Origin: Musa acuminata AAA Group
Taxonomy: Eukaryota > Streptophyta > Magnoliopsida > Zingiberales > Musaceae
Assembly: GCF_036884655.1 (NCBI RefSeq)
Contig: NC_088347.1
Span: 15,109,001 to 15,173,000, forward strand
DNA length: 64,000 nt
Reading direction: 5' to 3'
Both the position numbers and the translations under genes were made by a program. Position 1 is the stretch's first letter. Each line of letters opens with the position of its first letter. Under the pieces are notes generated by a model that did not search any database, was not told where the DNA came from, and saw only the letters and a list, made by a program, of their open reading frames with translations. Of this stretch, positions 10,936-22,753 are shown in pieces.

Positions 10936-11914
10936 ACCGAGGAGAGGACGATGCGTCAAAGGGTCGGATGAAGTGCCGGATAAACTAATGACATGCCGGA
11001 CAACTTAGTATTCTTGCTTGTAATAATTTGTCTAAATTGAAGAAGTTTTAGTTGTAATTGGGTTGGTTTAGAACGTAATTAGGCCAACTCAATTAGGGGC
11101 ATACCGGGCCCGAATTGGGGCTGTTTTGGGTTAAGAGAAAGACGCATTCAGTGACCCAAAAGTTAGGTCATGCGGTGGCACTACTAATGGCTCAGTCTCC
11201 GAGACACAATCTCCAAGACTATATCTAGCGGTAGTACCTCCAGACTAGGCAGTGGTACTGTCGAATGCTAGGCGATGGTACTACCGAGTGTTAATCTCTC
11301 ATATTGTGTCAAGCTGTGGTACCGCTGTAGGTAGTAGTACCGCCCAGCATAGGTGGTGGTACCACCAGTACCCCGAAAACCAGGGATAAGACATTTTTAG
11401 GCTCCAAGTTTGAATCCATTTGGGGCTTATAAATACCCCTCTCATCCCTGCTCAGATGACACAAGAACTGAGAACAAAAACAAGGGAAAACTCTATTATA
11501 ATCTTGTGAGAGTTCTCCTCCTCTAGTCTAAGTGTGATTTCTGTTTAGAGAGGAGTGAGTGGGGGTATAAAGGTTCTCTCTTAAGCTTATCAAAAGTTGA
11601 ATATAGTTGTAAGGGTAGTTGGTCTTCGCCCATTGATAAAGGACCATTAGTGGACGATAGTAGCCTCGATGGAAGAGGAATCGAGAGTGGATATAGGTCA
11701 CAACGACCGAACCACTATAAAACTCAATTTGTATTTACTTTAAGCTCTTTACTTTCATTATAAATGGTTTTATTTAATTATTTACTACGCTTCCATATGC
11801 TTTCAAGTTAACATCTTTCAGATATCGATTTTAATCGTTTGAAGTTTCAAAACTAGCGTTTTTAACGAAAGCACTAATTGTCCCTCCACTCTTAGTGCCG
11901 ACTTAATCCTAACA
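10936..11914 (+). repeat. Element B 5' LTR, right part
   Basis: It resumes the LTR interrupted at 2,936 and runs to ATCCTAACA. It carries GGTGGTACC-type palindromes (11,170-11,380), the TATA box TATAAATA at 11,428-11,435, and a U5 that ends in the shared ACTAATT...CTTAGTGCCGACT phrase. The combined length with the left part is about 1.27 kb. Confidence 0.85.
11428..11435 (+). promoter_or_regulatory. TATA box in element B 5' LTR
   Basis: TATAAATA in the context GGGGCTTATAAATACCCCTC, shared by every LTR of this family in the window. It would direct transcription of the element RNA; the start site should lie about 30 bp downstream. Confidence 0.7.
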
Positions 11915-11916
11915 AT

Positions 11917-11928
11917 TGGTATCAGAGC
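11917..11928 (+). other. Element B primer binding site (tRNA-iMet)
   Basis: Perfect TGGTATCAGAGC two bases after the LTR end at 11,914. Confidence 0.92.
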
Positions 11929-11963
11929 CATGTTTTTCTCATTTTGTTTAACACTGAAGAGAA

Positions 11964-12907
11964 ATGATTTTTATCAGATTTTAAGAGGGTCACTCTATCA
12001 TTTGTCCACCTATGTTCAATAGGATGGACTATACATATTGGAAAACTCGGATGAGAGTTTTCTTACTTTATTTAAACTTTGATTTATGAAATATTGTTGA
12101 ACTTGGCTTTCAAACCCCCTCTAAAATAACTTTGAGAAAAAAATATTTTCTTTAAATGTGAAAGCTATGAATGCTTTATTTTACGCTTTGAATAAAAATG
12201 AGTTTAATCATATTTCGACTTGTGAAACTACATACGATATTTGACACACTTTTGAAATCACATATGAAGGCACTAATAGAGTTAAAGATTCAAAAATTAA
12301 TCTTTTGATGCATGATTTTAAATTATTTCGAATGAAGCCAAGCGAAACTATCGTTGACATGTACACCCGCTTTACGGATATCATCAATATTTTAAAAGCT
12401 CTTGGTAAAAGTTTTTCGAATCTTGAACTTGTGAATAAAGTTTTACATTCTTTTCCTAAAAACTAGGATTTAAAAGTAACTACCATATAAGAGGCAAAGA
12501 ACTTAAACTATTTTTTGATTGAATAACTTATTGGGTTTTTGATGACCTATGAAATGACATGCAAGGCACATGATGAACTTGATAAATTTGAGAATAACCT
12601 TCCAAAGAACAAGAAGAATTTAATACTTAGAACTCGAAAAGACCACTCGAGCGAAAGCTCAATTGATGATGACTTTGAACTTTTAACAATAAAGCTTAAA
12701 TAGTTTATGAAACAAGAATTAAAGAATAAAACCAAATTTAAAAAGAACACAACTACTTGCTTTAAATACAAGAAGTCGGTGTACTCCGATGAGTATATAA
12801 AACTGAAGAAAATGTTGTCAAAGAAGAAGAAAGTACTCAAGGATGAATCGAGTGCATTCGAAGACGAGGAGCAAATCAACAAAGATGAGGTATCCTTTTA
12901 TAATGAG
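11964..12907 (+). pseudogene. gag: Element B gag, decayed, zinc knuckle degenerate
   Basis: It starts at the ATG at 11,964 (MIFIRF), followed by 'MDYTYWKTRMRVF', then multiple stops and frameshifts. The C-terminal part is open at 12,707-12,955 (KQELKNKTKFKKN...). The CCHC knuckle seen in N is reduced to a single C-F-K-Y remnant. Homology to the autonomous gag ends at a GGTATGTAAC sequence at about 12,907, where the AT-rich region begins. It is non-functional as it stands. Confidence 0.8.
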
Positions 12908-12981
12908 GTATGTAACTCACCCGAAATGTATTTACTTTACCATGAAATTACTTAGTGCTTTTATGTTTTGATAAATTAGTT

Positions 12982-13006
12982 TATATATATATATATATAT
13001 ATATAT
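12982..13006 (+). repeat. TA microsatellite
   Basis: About twelve uninterrupted TA units directly after the gag remnant of element B. Confidence 0.95.
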
Positions 13007-14228
13007 TATCATGACAATTACATGTTTTATGATAAAGGAATAAAAATGTTAAAATTAAATGTAATGCTTACACACTAAATAAGATTAATTCTATATATGT
13101 TTTAAGAAGCAATAATGTATGTCTTGATGATTTCTGTATTGCTTTTCGTTTTTAAATATGATGCATTATTTTAAAATAAAAACTTAGGCATGCTTATATG
13201 AAATCAATTGCATGAATTGAAACAACTAAAAAGAAGAAATTTCTTTTTAAAATCTCTATCTTAGTGAGTTTTCGTCATAGATATCCTTAATGATGAATCT
13301 ATTTTTGTTATTTATGAATCTCTTGAAAGTGATTTTGATAATTTGTCAATTTAAATTCGAATGAATTTAATCCAAATCTTTCACTTGATACTTGAGATTT
13401 TTTTCCGATGATTCTATTTGCTATGTATCAAAGAGAAGCTTTATTGAAATCATGATCTTAAATTCTCAAAATTATAACTTGAAATTTTTTAATATATGAA
13501 TCATGATCTTGACAACTTAATTTTTTTTATACATGAACAAGATCTTTTTATTCTCCTATGTTCCTTTTCGCTAAAGAAGAGATTCATCCAAACAAATCTT
13601 GATTCTTTCACTTGATATTTATAAATTGAGATTTATTATAAATCAAGATTTTTCATATTTTGTTCTCCTGTGATTATTTTTTCTATTCACTAAAGATGAG
13701 ACTTATCATAATAAACCATGATATGCCACTTGATATCTTAATAATTTATGACTTGAGTTTTGTTATGTACAAATTCTTTATATTTATGGTTGTATACCTT
13801 ATATGTAATGCTTAGAGCATTGATGTTAGAAGGAAATGAATTGCACCATTGTTTTATTTCCCACTTCTTCTTTCTTACAATGACCAAGGGGAGTAAGAAA
13901 ATTAATAGCTTGAATGTTAAATCTCCTGAATGCATAAACTCTTTGTATACATTTTTCGGATCATGATACTGATTTTTTTGATTTTTATGACTTGAGTTTT
14001 CTTTTTAAATCAAGATCATTTTCTATTTATAAAATAAGAAATTTGTCAAAAATGATACATGGTCTTTTGGTATTCATGACTTGATATTGTATTTTGATGA
14101 TTGAAATATTGATATAAATTTATCCTTGTTATTTATCTTTATCATGATGTGAAAATTGATGTAAAGGAAAAAGAATTACAAAATTATATTTTTCTCTTCT
14201 TTTTGACAATAACAAAGGGGGAGATAAA

Positions 14229-14560
14229 ATTGCTAGCTTGTATGTTCTAAAATATTGTAAAATTTGATAGCTTGCATATTTGAAAATGATGTAAAACTTG
14301 CTAAATTTGTTAGCTTATATATTACAAAAGGAAGTAAAACTTACTAGCTTGCACATCGCAAAGAAAAGGAAACTTGCTAGCTTGCTCATCTCAAAAGAGA
14401 AGCAAAGTTTGCTAGCTTGCATATTTCAAGAAGATGCAAAACATGCTATCTTGCACCTCTCAAAAAAAAAGAAAGAAATCACTAGCTTGCATATTCTAAA
14501 GTGATGAAAAATTTGCTAACTAGCTAAGCTTTCATATCTCTAAAACTTGATAGTTGCACT
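14229..14560 (+). repeat. CTAGCTTGCA repeat array in element B
   Basis: A degenerate tandem array. Units of roughly 35-45 bp alternate GCTAGCTTGCATAT, TCNCAAAAG and GAAGCAAAACTT, with eight or nine recognisable copies. The same array occurs in elements L (24,957-25,640), M (28,716-29,060) and E (50,690-50,990, reverse), so it is a lineage marker rather than a local accident. Confidence 0.75.
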
Positions 14561-14777
14561 CCTCCTTTTTGTTGATGAAAAAGGGGGAGAAGATATGATG
14601 ATATGATGATTATATATGGTAGGATGTGTAATATACTTTGATATTTTGATACCATGATGATTTGAAATATTCATGATGCATTCAATGGTGAAATACTTAT
14701 ATTTTTATGAATTCAAATGTTCTATCAATTATGCCATATTGATAGGGGGAGTTTGGTTTAAACTCCGTCATCAATTG

Positions 14778-16109
14778 GTTGAATCTCAGATTTTGATGAT
14801 AAAACCAATTAATAATGTTATGATCTAATCTACATTTTGAGTGACACAAGACTAGCTTCGATCAGGAGAGGCAAATTGATTAAAGAAGGAAGAATAAGAA
14901 GTTGGGCTAGAATTGAACATGTCAAAAGATTGGATGTTAGACCAGAGGAATGATCAATGTATCGATAGAAGGCTTCATGCCATGAGTTCGGGCATCAGGC
15001 CAAGAAGATCGAATATTGCGCTAAAGAGTTCAAATGTTGCGAGAAGGCAATATGCCAAGTGGGCAATATGCCGAAGGAGAGGATGATGCGTCGAAGGGTC
15101 GGACGAAGCGCTAGATGAACCAATGACATACTGGATAACTTAGTATTCTTGCTTGTAATAATTTATCTAGATCAAAGTAGTTTTAGTTGTAATTGGGTTG
15201 GTTTAGAACATAATTAGGCCAACTCAATTAGGGGCCTATTGGGCCTGAATTGTGGCTATTTTGGGCCAAGATAAATGCCCATTCACTGACCCAAAAGTTG
15301 GGTCAAGCGGTGGCACCGCCAGTCCAAGCGGTGGCACCGCTAGTGGCTCAATCTCCAAGACTATGTTTGGCGATAGTACCGTTAGACTGGGCGGTGATAC
15401 CACCCAGTGTCAAGCGGTGGTACCACATATACATAGTCTCCCAGATTATGTTAGGCAATGGTACCGTCAGATTGGGCGATGGTACTGCCTAGTGTCAGTG
15501 CTATAGGTAATAGTACCGCCCAACACAGGCGATGGTACCGCTAGTACCCCAAATATCGGAGATGAGATAATTTTAGGCCATAAGTTTAAATCCATTTGGG
15601 ACCTATAAATACCCTTCTCATCCCTGCTCAGATGACACAAGAACTGAGAATAAAAACAAGGGAAATTTTTGTTGTAATCTTATGAGAGTTCTCCTCCTCT
15701 AGCCTAAGTGTGATTTATGTTTAGAGAGGAGTGAGTGGGGGTGTAAAGGTTATCTCATGAGCCTATCAAAAGGAGAATAGAGTTGTAAGGTTAGTTGGTG
15801 TTCACCCATTGAAGAAAGACCATTAGTGGATGCCGATAGCCTCAACGGAAGTGGAATCGGGAGTAGATGTAGGTCATGATGATCGAACTACTATAAAACT
15901 CGGTTTGCATTTACTTTAAGCTCTTTACTTTCATTGCAAACTACTTTATTTACTTATTCACTATGCTTTCATATGCTTTCAAGTTGACATCTTTCAGATA
16001 TCGATTTTAATTCGTATGAAGTTTCAAAACTGATATTTTAACGAAAGCACTAATTCACCACCCCCCCCCCCCCCCCCCCCCCCCTCTTAGTGCCAACTCG
16101 ATCCTAACA
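14778..16109 (+). repeat. Element B 3' LTR
   Basis: About 1,332 bp, from GTTGAATCTCAGATTTTGAT to ATCCTAACA. It contains GGTGGCACCGCC and GGTACC words at 15,300-15,540, a TATAAATACCC promoter box near 15,605, and a run of 24 C (16,061-16,084) just before the conserved CTCTTAGTGCC end. The left boundary is uncertain by two bases because of the deletion of the polypurine tract. Confidence 0.85.
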
Positions 16110-17340
16110 CGTATATTGAATAGAAACAAGGCTATACTTATGGCCAAAATGTTTTAAATAAGAAGAAAAGATTAATTATGAAGAAACCTTCGCTCCGGTA
16201 GCTAGACTTGAAGCTACAAGGATTATCCTTGCCTATGCTAGTTGTAATAATTTTAAGTTATTTCCAATGGATGCTAAAAGTGCTTTTCTTAATGGCTTTA
16301 TTTCTGAAGAAGTTTATGTTGAACAACCACCTGGATTTGAGAATGTAATTTTTTCGAATCATGTGTTTAAGTTGTCTAAGGCCCTCTATGGATTAAAATA
16401 AGCCCCTAGGGCTTGGTATAAGAGGCTTAGTTCTTTCCTTATTCAAAATAATTTTATGAAAGGCAAGGTCGATACTACATTGTTTATTAAATATTTTAAA
16501 AATAATTTTCTCATTATTCAAATATATATTGATGATATTATTTTCGGTTCTTTAAATGAATTTTTATATGAATCATTTGTTAAAAATATGAGTCAAGGGT
16601 TTGAAATGAGCTTAATGGGCAAATTAACTTTTTTTCTTAGGATTATAAATTAAACAATTAAGTGATGAAATTTTTATTAGTCAGACTAAGTATGCTTTAG
16701 ATCTATTGAAACGATTTAATATAGATAGTGCTAAAGCTATTAATACACCAATGAGCACTTCTACAAAATTAGATATGGACATGAATGAAAATTGTTTTGA
16801 TCAAAAGACTTATAGGGGTGATAGGTAGTTTATTATACCTCATAGCAACTAGACTTAATATTATGTTTAGTGTTGGACTATGTGCTATATTTCAATCTAA
16901 TCCCAAGTACTCTCACTTAAAATATGTTAAAAGTATTTTTAGATACCTAAAAGGAACTCCTAATCTAGGATTATAGTATCCAAAATCCAAAAACTTTGAA
17001 TTATTTGCTTATGCTGATGTTGATTTTGTTGGTTATCAAATAGATAGAAAAAGTACATCTGAAACATATAAACTCTTAGGTCATGCACTTATCTCTTGGT
17101 CTTCCATGAAATAAAATTTGGTTGCATTATCTATAACCGAAGCTGAGTATGTAGCAGTAGGTACATATGCACAAGTTATATAGATGAAAAACACAGTAGA
17201 AGATTATGAAATTCACTTGAAAAACATACCTATAAAATGTGATAATATTAGTGTAATATGTTTAACAAAAAATCTCATTTAACACTCTAGAACTAAACAT
17301 ATTGACATTAGGCATCATTTTATTAGAGATCATATTACTG
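16110..17340 (+). pseudogene. pol: Sirevirus A pol, RT and RNase H remnant
   Basis: It continues the pol interrupted at 2,643. Recognisable in order are '[12 protein letters not shown]' (16,178), '[20 protein letters not shown]' (16,270-16,335), the RT active-site region 'YIDDIIFGS' (about 16,528), and the RNase H segments 'AYADVDFVGYQ', 'ITEAEYVAVG' and 'KCDNISVICLTKN' (17,010-17,280). Many stops and shifts interrupt it. It ends abruptly at 17,340 within the segment before the RNase H C-terminus, where X1 begins. The YIDD catalytic pair is intact, but the gene is dead. Confidence 0.85.
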
Positions 17341-18970
17341 CTTTCTAGTGCTTCAAGCTTGGATTCGCCTAATACTTGCTCGTGACACTCAGAGCAAGCG
17401 CTATATCAGGCCTAGTACAAAGCATGACATACATGATAGACCCTATCGCTGAGGCATAGGGTATCCTATCTATGTTCGTCCTTTCTTTATGAGTCTTTAG
17501 AGATATACTCCTAGAAAGTGATATCCTTTGTCTCATCGGTATAAGACATCTCTTAGAATTTTCTATGTCAAACCTTTTGACAATAGTGTCTATATACTTG
17601 GACTGGGACAAGCCAAGAATCCTCTTGGATCTATCTCTATAGATTCGAATCCCCAAGATATAGGATGCTTCCCCTAAGTCTTTCATGGAAAAATGTCTAG
17701 ATAACCAAGCCTCTACTATAGATAATATTCTTGCATCATTCCTAATGATCAGAATGTCATCTACATATAATACCAAGAAGGTGATAGCACTCCCACTTAC
17801 CTTCATATACACATAAGGCTCATCTTCGTTCTTAACGAAGTCATAAGATCTGATTGCCTTATCAAATCTTATGTTCCAACTTTAGAAAGCTTAATTTAGT
17901 CTATAAATAGACCTAAGTAACCTGCACACATTATCTGGGTAGTCTTTAGACATGAATCCCTCAGGCTATATCATATACTCCTCCTCCTCCTCGAGGTTGT
18001 CATCGAGGAATATAGTTTTCATGTTAATCTTTCAAATCTCATAATCATAATGTGCTGCAATAGCTAATAGAATTTAGATGGATTTTAGCATAGCTATGGA
18101 TGAGAAGGTTTTGTCATAGTCAACACATTGCCTTTGACGATATCCCTTAGCCACTAGCATTGTTTTATAGGTCTTTACCTTTCTATCTACTCCAATTTTC
18201 TTTTTGAAGATCCACTTGTAACCAATGGGTCCAATACCCTCGGGTGCATCAATTAGGTTCCAAACTTCGTTAGAGTACATAGAATCTATCTCAGAATTCA
18301 TGGCTTCTTGCTACTTCCTAGAGTCTATACTCGTAATAGCCTCCTCGTAGGTCTGAGGATCAATATCTTCAATATCCTCTCCTCCAATATATCCCACATA
18401 TCTCTCAAGAGGATGTGATACTTTATCGAATCTACGTAAAGTTGAAACTTATGTGTTAGATATTTGAAAAGACTCGGGTTGTGGAGTGGTGCTTGAGCTA
18501 GGTTCTCCAACATTGCTCAACTCTATCATGCTCCCACTATCTCTGCCAAGAATGTGTTTTTTCTCAACAAACATCGCTCTCTTGGCTACAAAGACCTTTT
18601 GGTCATCAGGATGATAGAAATAATACCCACAAGTTTCCTTGGGGTATCCCATGAACTTGCACCACTTCGTCGTTAATTTCAACTTATCGGGCTTGTGTCT
18701 TTTAACATGGGCAGGACAACCCCAAGTCTTAACAACCTTAAGATTGAGCTTTTTCTCTTTCCATATCTTATATGGTGTAGACACTACCAACTTAGTTGGA
18801 ACTCTATTCAGAAGGTAAGTTGTGGTCTCTATGGAGTATCCCCAGAATGAGATGGGTATGTCAGCGAAAATCATCATGGACCACACCATGTCTAATAGTG
18901 TATAATTCCTCCTTTCAGATACACCATTGAGCAGCTAAGGTACATAAGGAAGTGTCTATTGGGATAGAGT
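17341..18970 (-). pseudogene. pol: X1: pol remnant of a second Ty1/copia lineage (IN end to RT)
   Basis: Reading right to left on the minus strand: the integrase C-terminal part (18,889-18,449, 'SFWGYSIETTTYLLNRVPTK'), the start of RT ('YKWIFKKKIGVDRKVKTYK', 18,240-18,180) and the RT palm with 'VLYVDDILII' (about 17,770), then 'LGLSQSKYIDTIVKRF'. Stops and shifts separate the frames. The protein differs clearly from the Sirevirus pol and belongs to another copia lineage (Tork/TAR-like is my guess). It is truncated before RNase H on the left. Its right edge is the insertion point of minus LTR D at 18,970. Confidence 0.85.
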
Positions 18971-20317
18971 TATTAGGATCAAGAGCGACACTAGGGGGGG
19001 GGGGGGGGGAGGGGGGGTGAATTAGTGTAGCAGAAAAACTTTTGTCGATTTCAAACGATGTTCGTACGATGAAATTGTTTCCGACGTAAAACCATTTTTG
19101 GAAACTTAACTTGAAAGTGAGTTCGTAAAGGAGTGTAGAAAAAGTAATGAGGAAGTAAAGCACATATGGAGGTTTGTAGTAAGGTAAACAGTAAGAATAA
19201 ATGCAAACCAAAGAGCACCGCAATTTTAGAGTGGTTCGGTCAATCTTGACCTATATCCACTTTTGGCTTCCTCCTCCGACGAGGTCACCGATATCCACTA
19301 AAGGCCTTTCTTTAATAGGCGAAGGCCAATCACCTTTTACACCTTTTCTCCTTTTGACGGGCTTAGGAGACAACCCTTACAGATTTTCACTCTCTTGAAT
19401 GATCAAAACTTAGAAGAAGAGAGGGAGAAGAACTTCTAGCCTTTTACAACACTTTTAAGCTTTTAAATTCTTAGAATAAATGTAAGCTTTCAGTTACCCT
19501 TTCATGCAGAAAGGGTGGGGTTTATATAGACCCCAATCAGTTTGAATTTGGACCTGAAAAGTGCCATCTTCTGATTTTTCAGGGTCTTGGCAGTACTATC
19601 GCCATAACTGGGTGGTACTATTGCTTGACACCACTCGGAGACCGAGCTAAGGCGGTACCACCACCTGATAAGGGCGGTACCACAGCCTGACTTCACTTGG
19701 AGACCGAGCTCAAGTGGTACCACCGCTTGACAAGGGCGGTACCACTGCCTAGAATTCCTGGGAGACCAAGTCTCTTGGGCGGTGCCACCGCCGACCAGGA
19801 ATTCTGGGTCCGAATGAGCTAATCCATTTGGCCCAATTTGGGTCAGTCAAGGGCCCAATTGCCCCCTAATTAAGTTAATGGGATCACCTCCCATTCCTAA
19901 CTTAATCTACATACTAACTATGATATTTAAGACATTAATACTGCAACTTGCTCCGGTGCGTCAATCGCTTCTTCCGGCGAGCTTCCGGCAAACTTCCTGC
20001 GAACATTCAATGAACCCTCGACGATGCTCCAACAGACTTCCGGCAAACTCTTGGACTTGCGACGATCCACTTGGCGAGTTCCGACGAGCTTCTTTAGCAA
20101 GCTCCTGGAGTTCTCGGATTTGTTTCCCTAGAACCTCCAACGACCGTTCGGACTTCTGTCGAACTCTCGAACCCCCAACTTGATCATGGTCTTGACTCTA
20201 GTGCAACTCCTGCTACATGTCTTACTGCCATCGTAGTTAATCCTACACACTTGTCTCAATATATGGATTAGATAACAAATGACAATTGACTTCATCATTA
20301 AAATCCGAGATTCAACA
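18971..20317 (-). repeat. Minus-strand Sirevirus LTR D
   Basis: 1,347 bp, from TATTAGGATCAAGAGCGACA to GAGATTCAACA. It contains a G-rich run at 18,995-19,018, the shared GTGAATTAGTG phrase, the promoter segment on the minus strand near 19,515, and GGTACCACC words at 19,590-19,790. The flanking five bases do not match on the two sides, so the partner LTR or the internal region was lost by recombination. Confidence 0.85.
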
Positions 20318-21484
20318 AGGGTGAGGTGAATTAGTGCAGCGAAAAAAGCGTTGATTCCAAAAAATATTCATTTCGATTCAATCTGTTTCATAAAGATATT
20401 GAACATGAAAGCTTTCGTAAGAGTTGAAAGAGAAGGTTAAGGAAGTTTGCAATAATATAAATTGCACAAATAAAAAAGCAAACTAGAATTTAAAGTGGTT
20501 CAATCGTTGTGACCTATATTCACTTTTGATTCCTCCTTTGTCAAGGTCACCAGTGTCCACTAATGGTCTTCCTTCAGTAGGCGAAGACTAACCACTTTTT
20601 ACAGCTCTTTCTCCTTTTTATGGGTTTAGGAAAGAACCCTTATAAGCCTTACACCTCTCTTGAATGATCTCGACACTTAGAAAGAGAGGAGGAGGACTCT
20701 AGCACTTTTACAACACTTTAAAACCTCAAAGATTCAAGATTATGCCAATACTTTCATACCCTTTTATGCAGAAAAGGGTGGGATATTTATAGGCCCCAGT
20801 GACTTTAAAATTAGAGAAAAAAGTGTCACATCCCTAGATTTCGGGGTACCGGCGGTACCACTGCTTGACAGCTGACACTGGATGGTACCACCACCCAATC
20901 TGGGCGATACAACCTCCTGACAAGGGCGGTACCACCATTGACAACATTAACTACTAGCAGTACCATCGCTCAAACCACCTGGGAGACTGGGTCACAAAGC
21001 GGTGCCACCATCGGCCATGTTTTTAAGTGTTGAATGGGCTATTCAATCCAACCCAATTCAGTCTTATTAAGGGCCCAATTGGCCCCTAACTAAGTTAGTG
21101 ATATTAATTCCTAATCCTAACTTAATTTATGATCTAACTACAATAATTAAGATATTTGACAAAGTATTCTTGTTTTGGTACATCAATTGTTCTTCCGGTG
21201 AGCTTCTAGCAATCTTTCGGCACACTTCCGACAATCTCTCGGCAATGTTCCGATGGACTCCTGGCAAGCTCTTGGACTTTATGATGATCTTCTTGGTGAG
21301 TTCCGATGATCTTCTTTGGCAAGCTCCTGAACTTTTTAGTCAGTTCTAGCAAAACTACTGATGAACGTCCGAACTTCCGATGAAGTCTCAAACTCCCAAC
21401 GAAGTCTCGATCTTGACTCCGGCACAACACCTGCTTTATGTTTTATTGCTATCGTAGGAATCCTGCACACTTTTCTCAATATAT
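20318..21484 (-). repeat. Truncated minus-strand Sirevirus LTR
   Basis: It begins GGTGAGGTGAATTAGTGCAG, missing the first bases and the G run, and ends at CTTTTCTCAATATAT, missing the last 50 bp or so expected before GATTCAACA. It abuts LTR D tail to head and is joined on the right to the cut 5' LTR of element L, so both ends are recombination or deletion joints. Confidence 0.8.
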
Positions 21485-21801
21485 CGGAGGTTGATCTTCG
21501 CCTAGTAAAGGAAGATCATTAGTGGATGCCGGTGGCCTCGACGGAAGAGGAATCGGAGGAGTGGATGTAGGTCACGATTGACCGAACCACTATAAACTAT
21601 CGTCTTCTCTGGTTTGCATTTTATTCTTATCATTTACATACTACAAACTACTTTACTTAGTCACTATGCTTCCAAACGCTTCTAAGTTATTAAGCTTTTC
21701 AAGTTCGGTTTTGTATCGTACGAAAGATTTTTCTAAAACCGAAGTTTTAATCCACTACACTAATTCACCCCCCCCCTCTTAGTGCTGCTCCGATCCTAAC
21801 A
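21485..21801 (+). repeat. Element L 5' LTR, 3' part only
   Basis: It begins within the LTR at GGAGGTTGATCTTCGCCTAG and ends CGATCCTAACA. The same sequence is found at 27,150-27,456 in L's 3' LTR with few differences. Confidence 0.85.
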
Positions 21802-21803
21802 AT

Positions 21804-21815
21804 TGGTATCAAAGC
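21804..21815 (+). other. Element L primer binding site
   Basis: TGGTATCAAAGC, one mismatch from the iMet site, two bases after the LTR end. Confidence 0.88.
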
Positions 21816-21851
21816 CCGGTATTTCTCATTTCGGATTTACACCCGAGAGAA

Positions 21852-22753
21852 ATGGCTCTTCATGGCTTTCAATAGGGCTTATCGGTTTTTCGTCCACCGT
21901 TATTTAATGGATTAGACTACACTTATTGGAAAACTCGAATGAGAGTTTTCTTAATTTCTATGAATTTGGATTTATGGAATATCGTTGAAAACGGTTTTCA
22001 ACTTCCCTCTAAACTGATGAATGAATGGTCTGATTTGGAGAAGAAGTATTTTTCTTTAAATGCAAAGGCTATGAATGCCTTATTTTGCGCTTTGGACAAA
22101 AATGAGTTCAATCGGATTTCAACATGCGAAACGACTTTTGATATTTGGCGAACACTTGAATTCACGCACAAGAGAACTAGTAGAGTCAAAGACTCGAAAG
22201 TTCACATTTTAATGCATGATTTCGAGCTTTTTCGAATGAAGCCAAGCGAAACCATTGTTAAGATGTATACTCGTTTTACAGATGTCGTCAATGGTTTACA
22301 AGCTCTTGATAATGTTTCTCGAATTTTGAACTTGTTATTAAAGTTTTACGATCACTTTCTAAAGCTTGGGAATCAAAAGTAATGGCAATACAAGAAACAA
22401 AAGATTTAAATATTTTTCCACTTGAAGAACTTATCGGCTCATTGATGACATATAAAATGGTGCGCAATGCACATGATGAACACAATCAACACTTGAACCA
22501 CCTTCCAAAGAATAGGAAGGATTTGGAACTCCGGACAAATGAATACCACTTGAGCGATGACTCAAGTGATGACGACAATGATGAACTTGAACTTCGGACA
22601 CTAAATCTTAATAAGTTCATTAAATAAAAATCTAAAATAAACAATGAACTTGAATGGAGGAAGAGGCCAAAGAAGAAGAAGACAACCAAGGATGAATAAA
22701 AAACTTTCGAAGGTGAAACGGCGAATTGGGCTTTAACGAGCTTCGACTACAAG
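21852..22753 (+). pseudogene. gag: Element L gag, zinc knuckle deleted
   Basis: The ATG at 21,852 (MALHGFQ) is followed by a stop at codon 8. The frame is then open from 21,939 to 22,382 ('MRVFLISMNLDLWNIVENGF', 'NALFCALDKNEFNRIS', 'MKPSETIVKMYTRFTDVVN') and shifts to 22,382-22,627. The region that in N holds the CCHC knuckle is missing: lysine-rich sequence runs directly into the acidic stretch. Homology ends at AAG followed by GTAAGT (22,754-22,759). Without the nucleocapsid knuckle, RNA packaging would need another Gag. Confidence 0.82.

Larger units (their letters stand above)
12908..14777 (+). other. Element B AT-rich 3' region
   Basis: There is no pol and no credible frame. It contains a TA microsatellite (12,982-13,006), several polypurine tracts of the form ACAAAGGGGGAGAT (about 14,212-14,225) and GAAAAAGGGGGAGAAG (about 14,576-14,590), and a block of CTAGCTTGCA-type repeats between them. 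The terminal polypurine tract next to the 3' LTR is deleted: the usual CATCAATTG is joined directly to GTTGAATCTC. Confidence 0.65.
2644..16109 (+). mobile_element. Element B: pol-less Sirevirus derivative (contains C)
   Basis: The plus-strand order is 5' LTR (2,644-2,936 and 10,936-11,914), primer site, decayed gag, AT-rich non-coding region, 3' LTR (14,778-16,109). Element C interrupts the 5' LTR. Without C the element is about 5.5 kb. There is no protease, integrase, RT or RNase H, so it could only have moved with enzymes from a relative. It is inserted in element A's pol with near-matching 5-bp duplications (GGTAT/CGTAT), and A's sequence joins in register when B is removed. Confidence 0.85.

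Noticed and set aside
18971..20317. D as a solo LTR with target duplication
   Set aside because: AGAGT on the left has no match after 20,317 or after 21,484; the right side is joined to another LTR.
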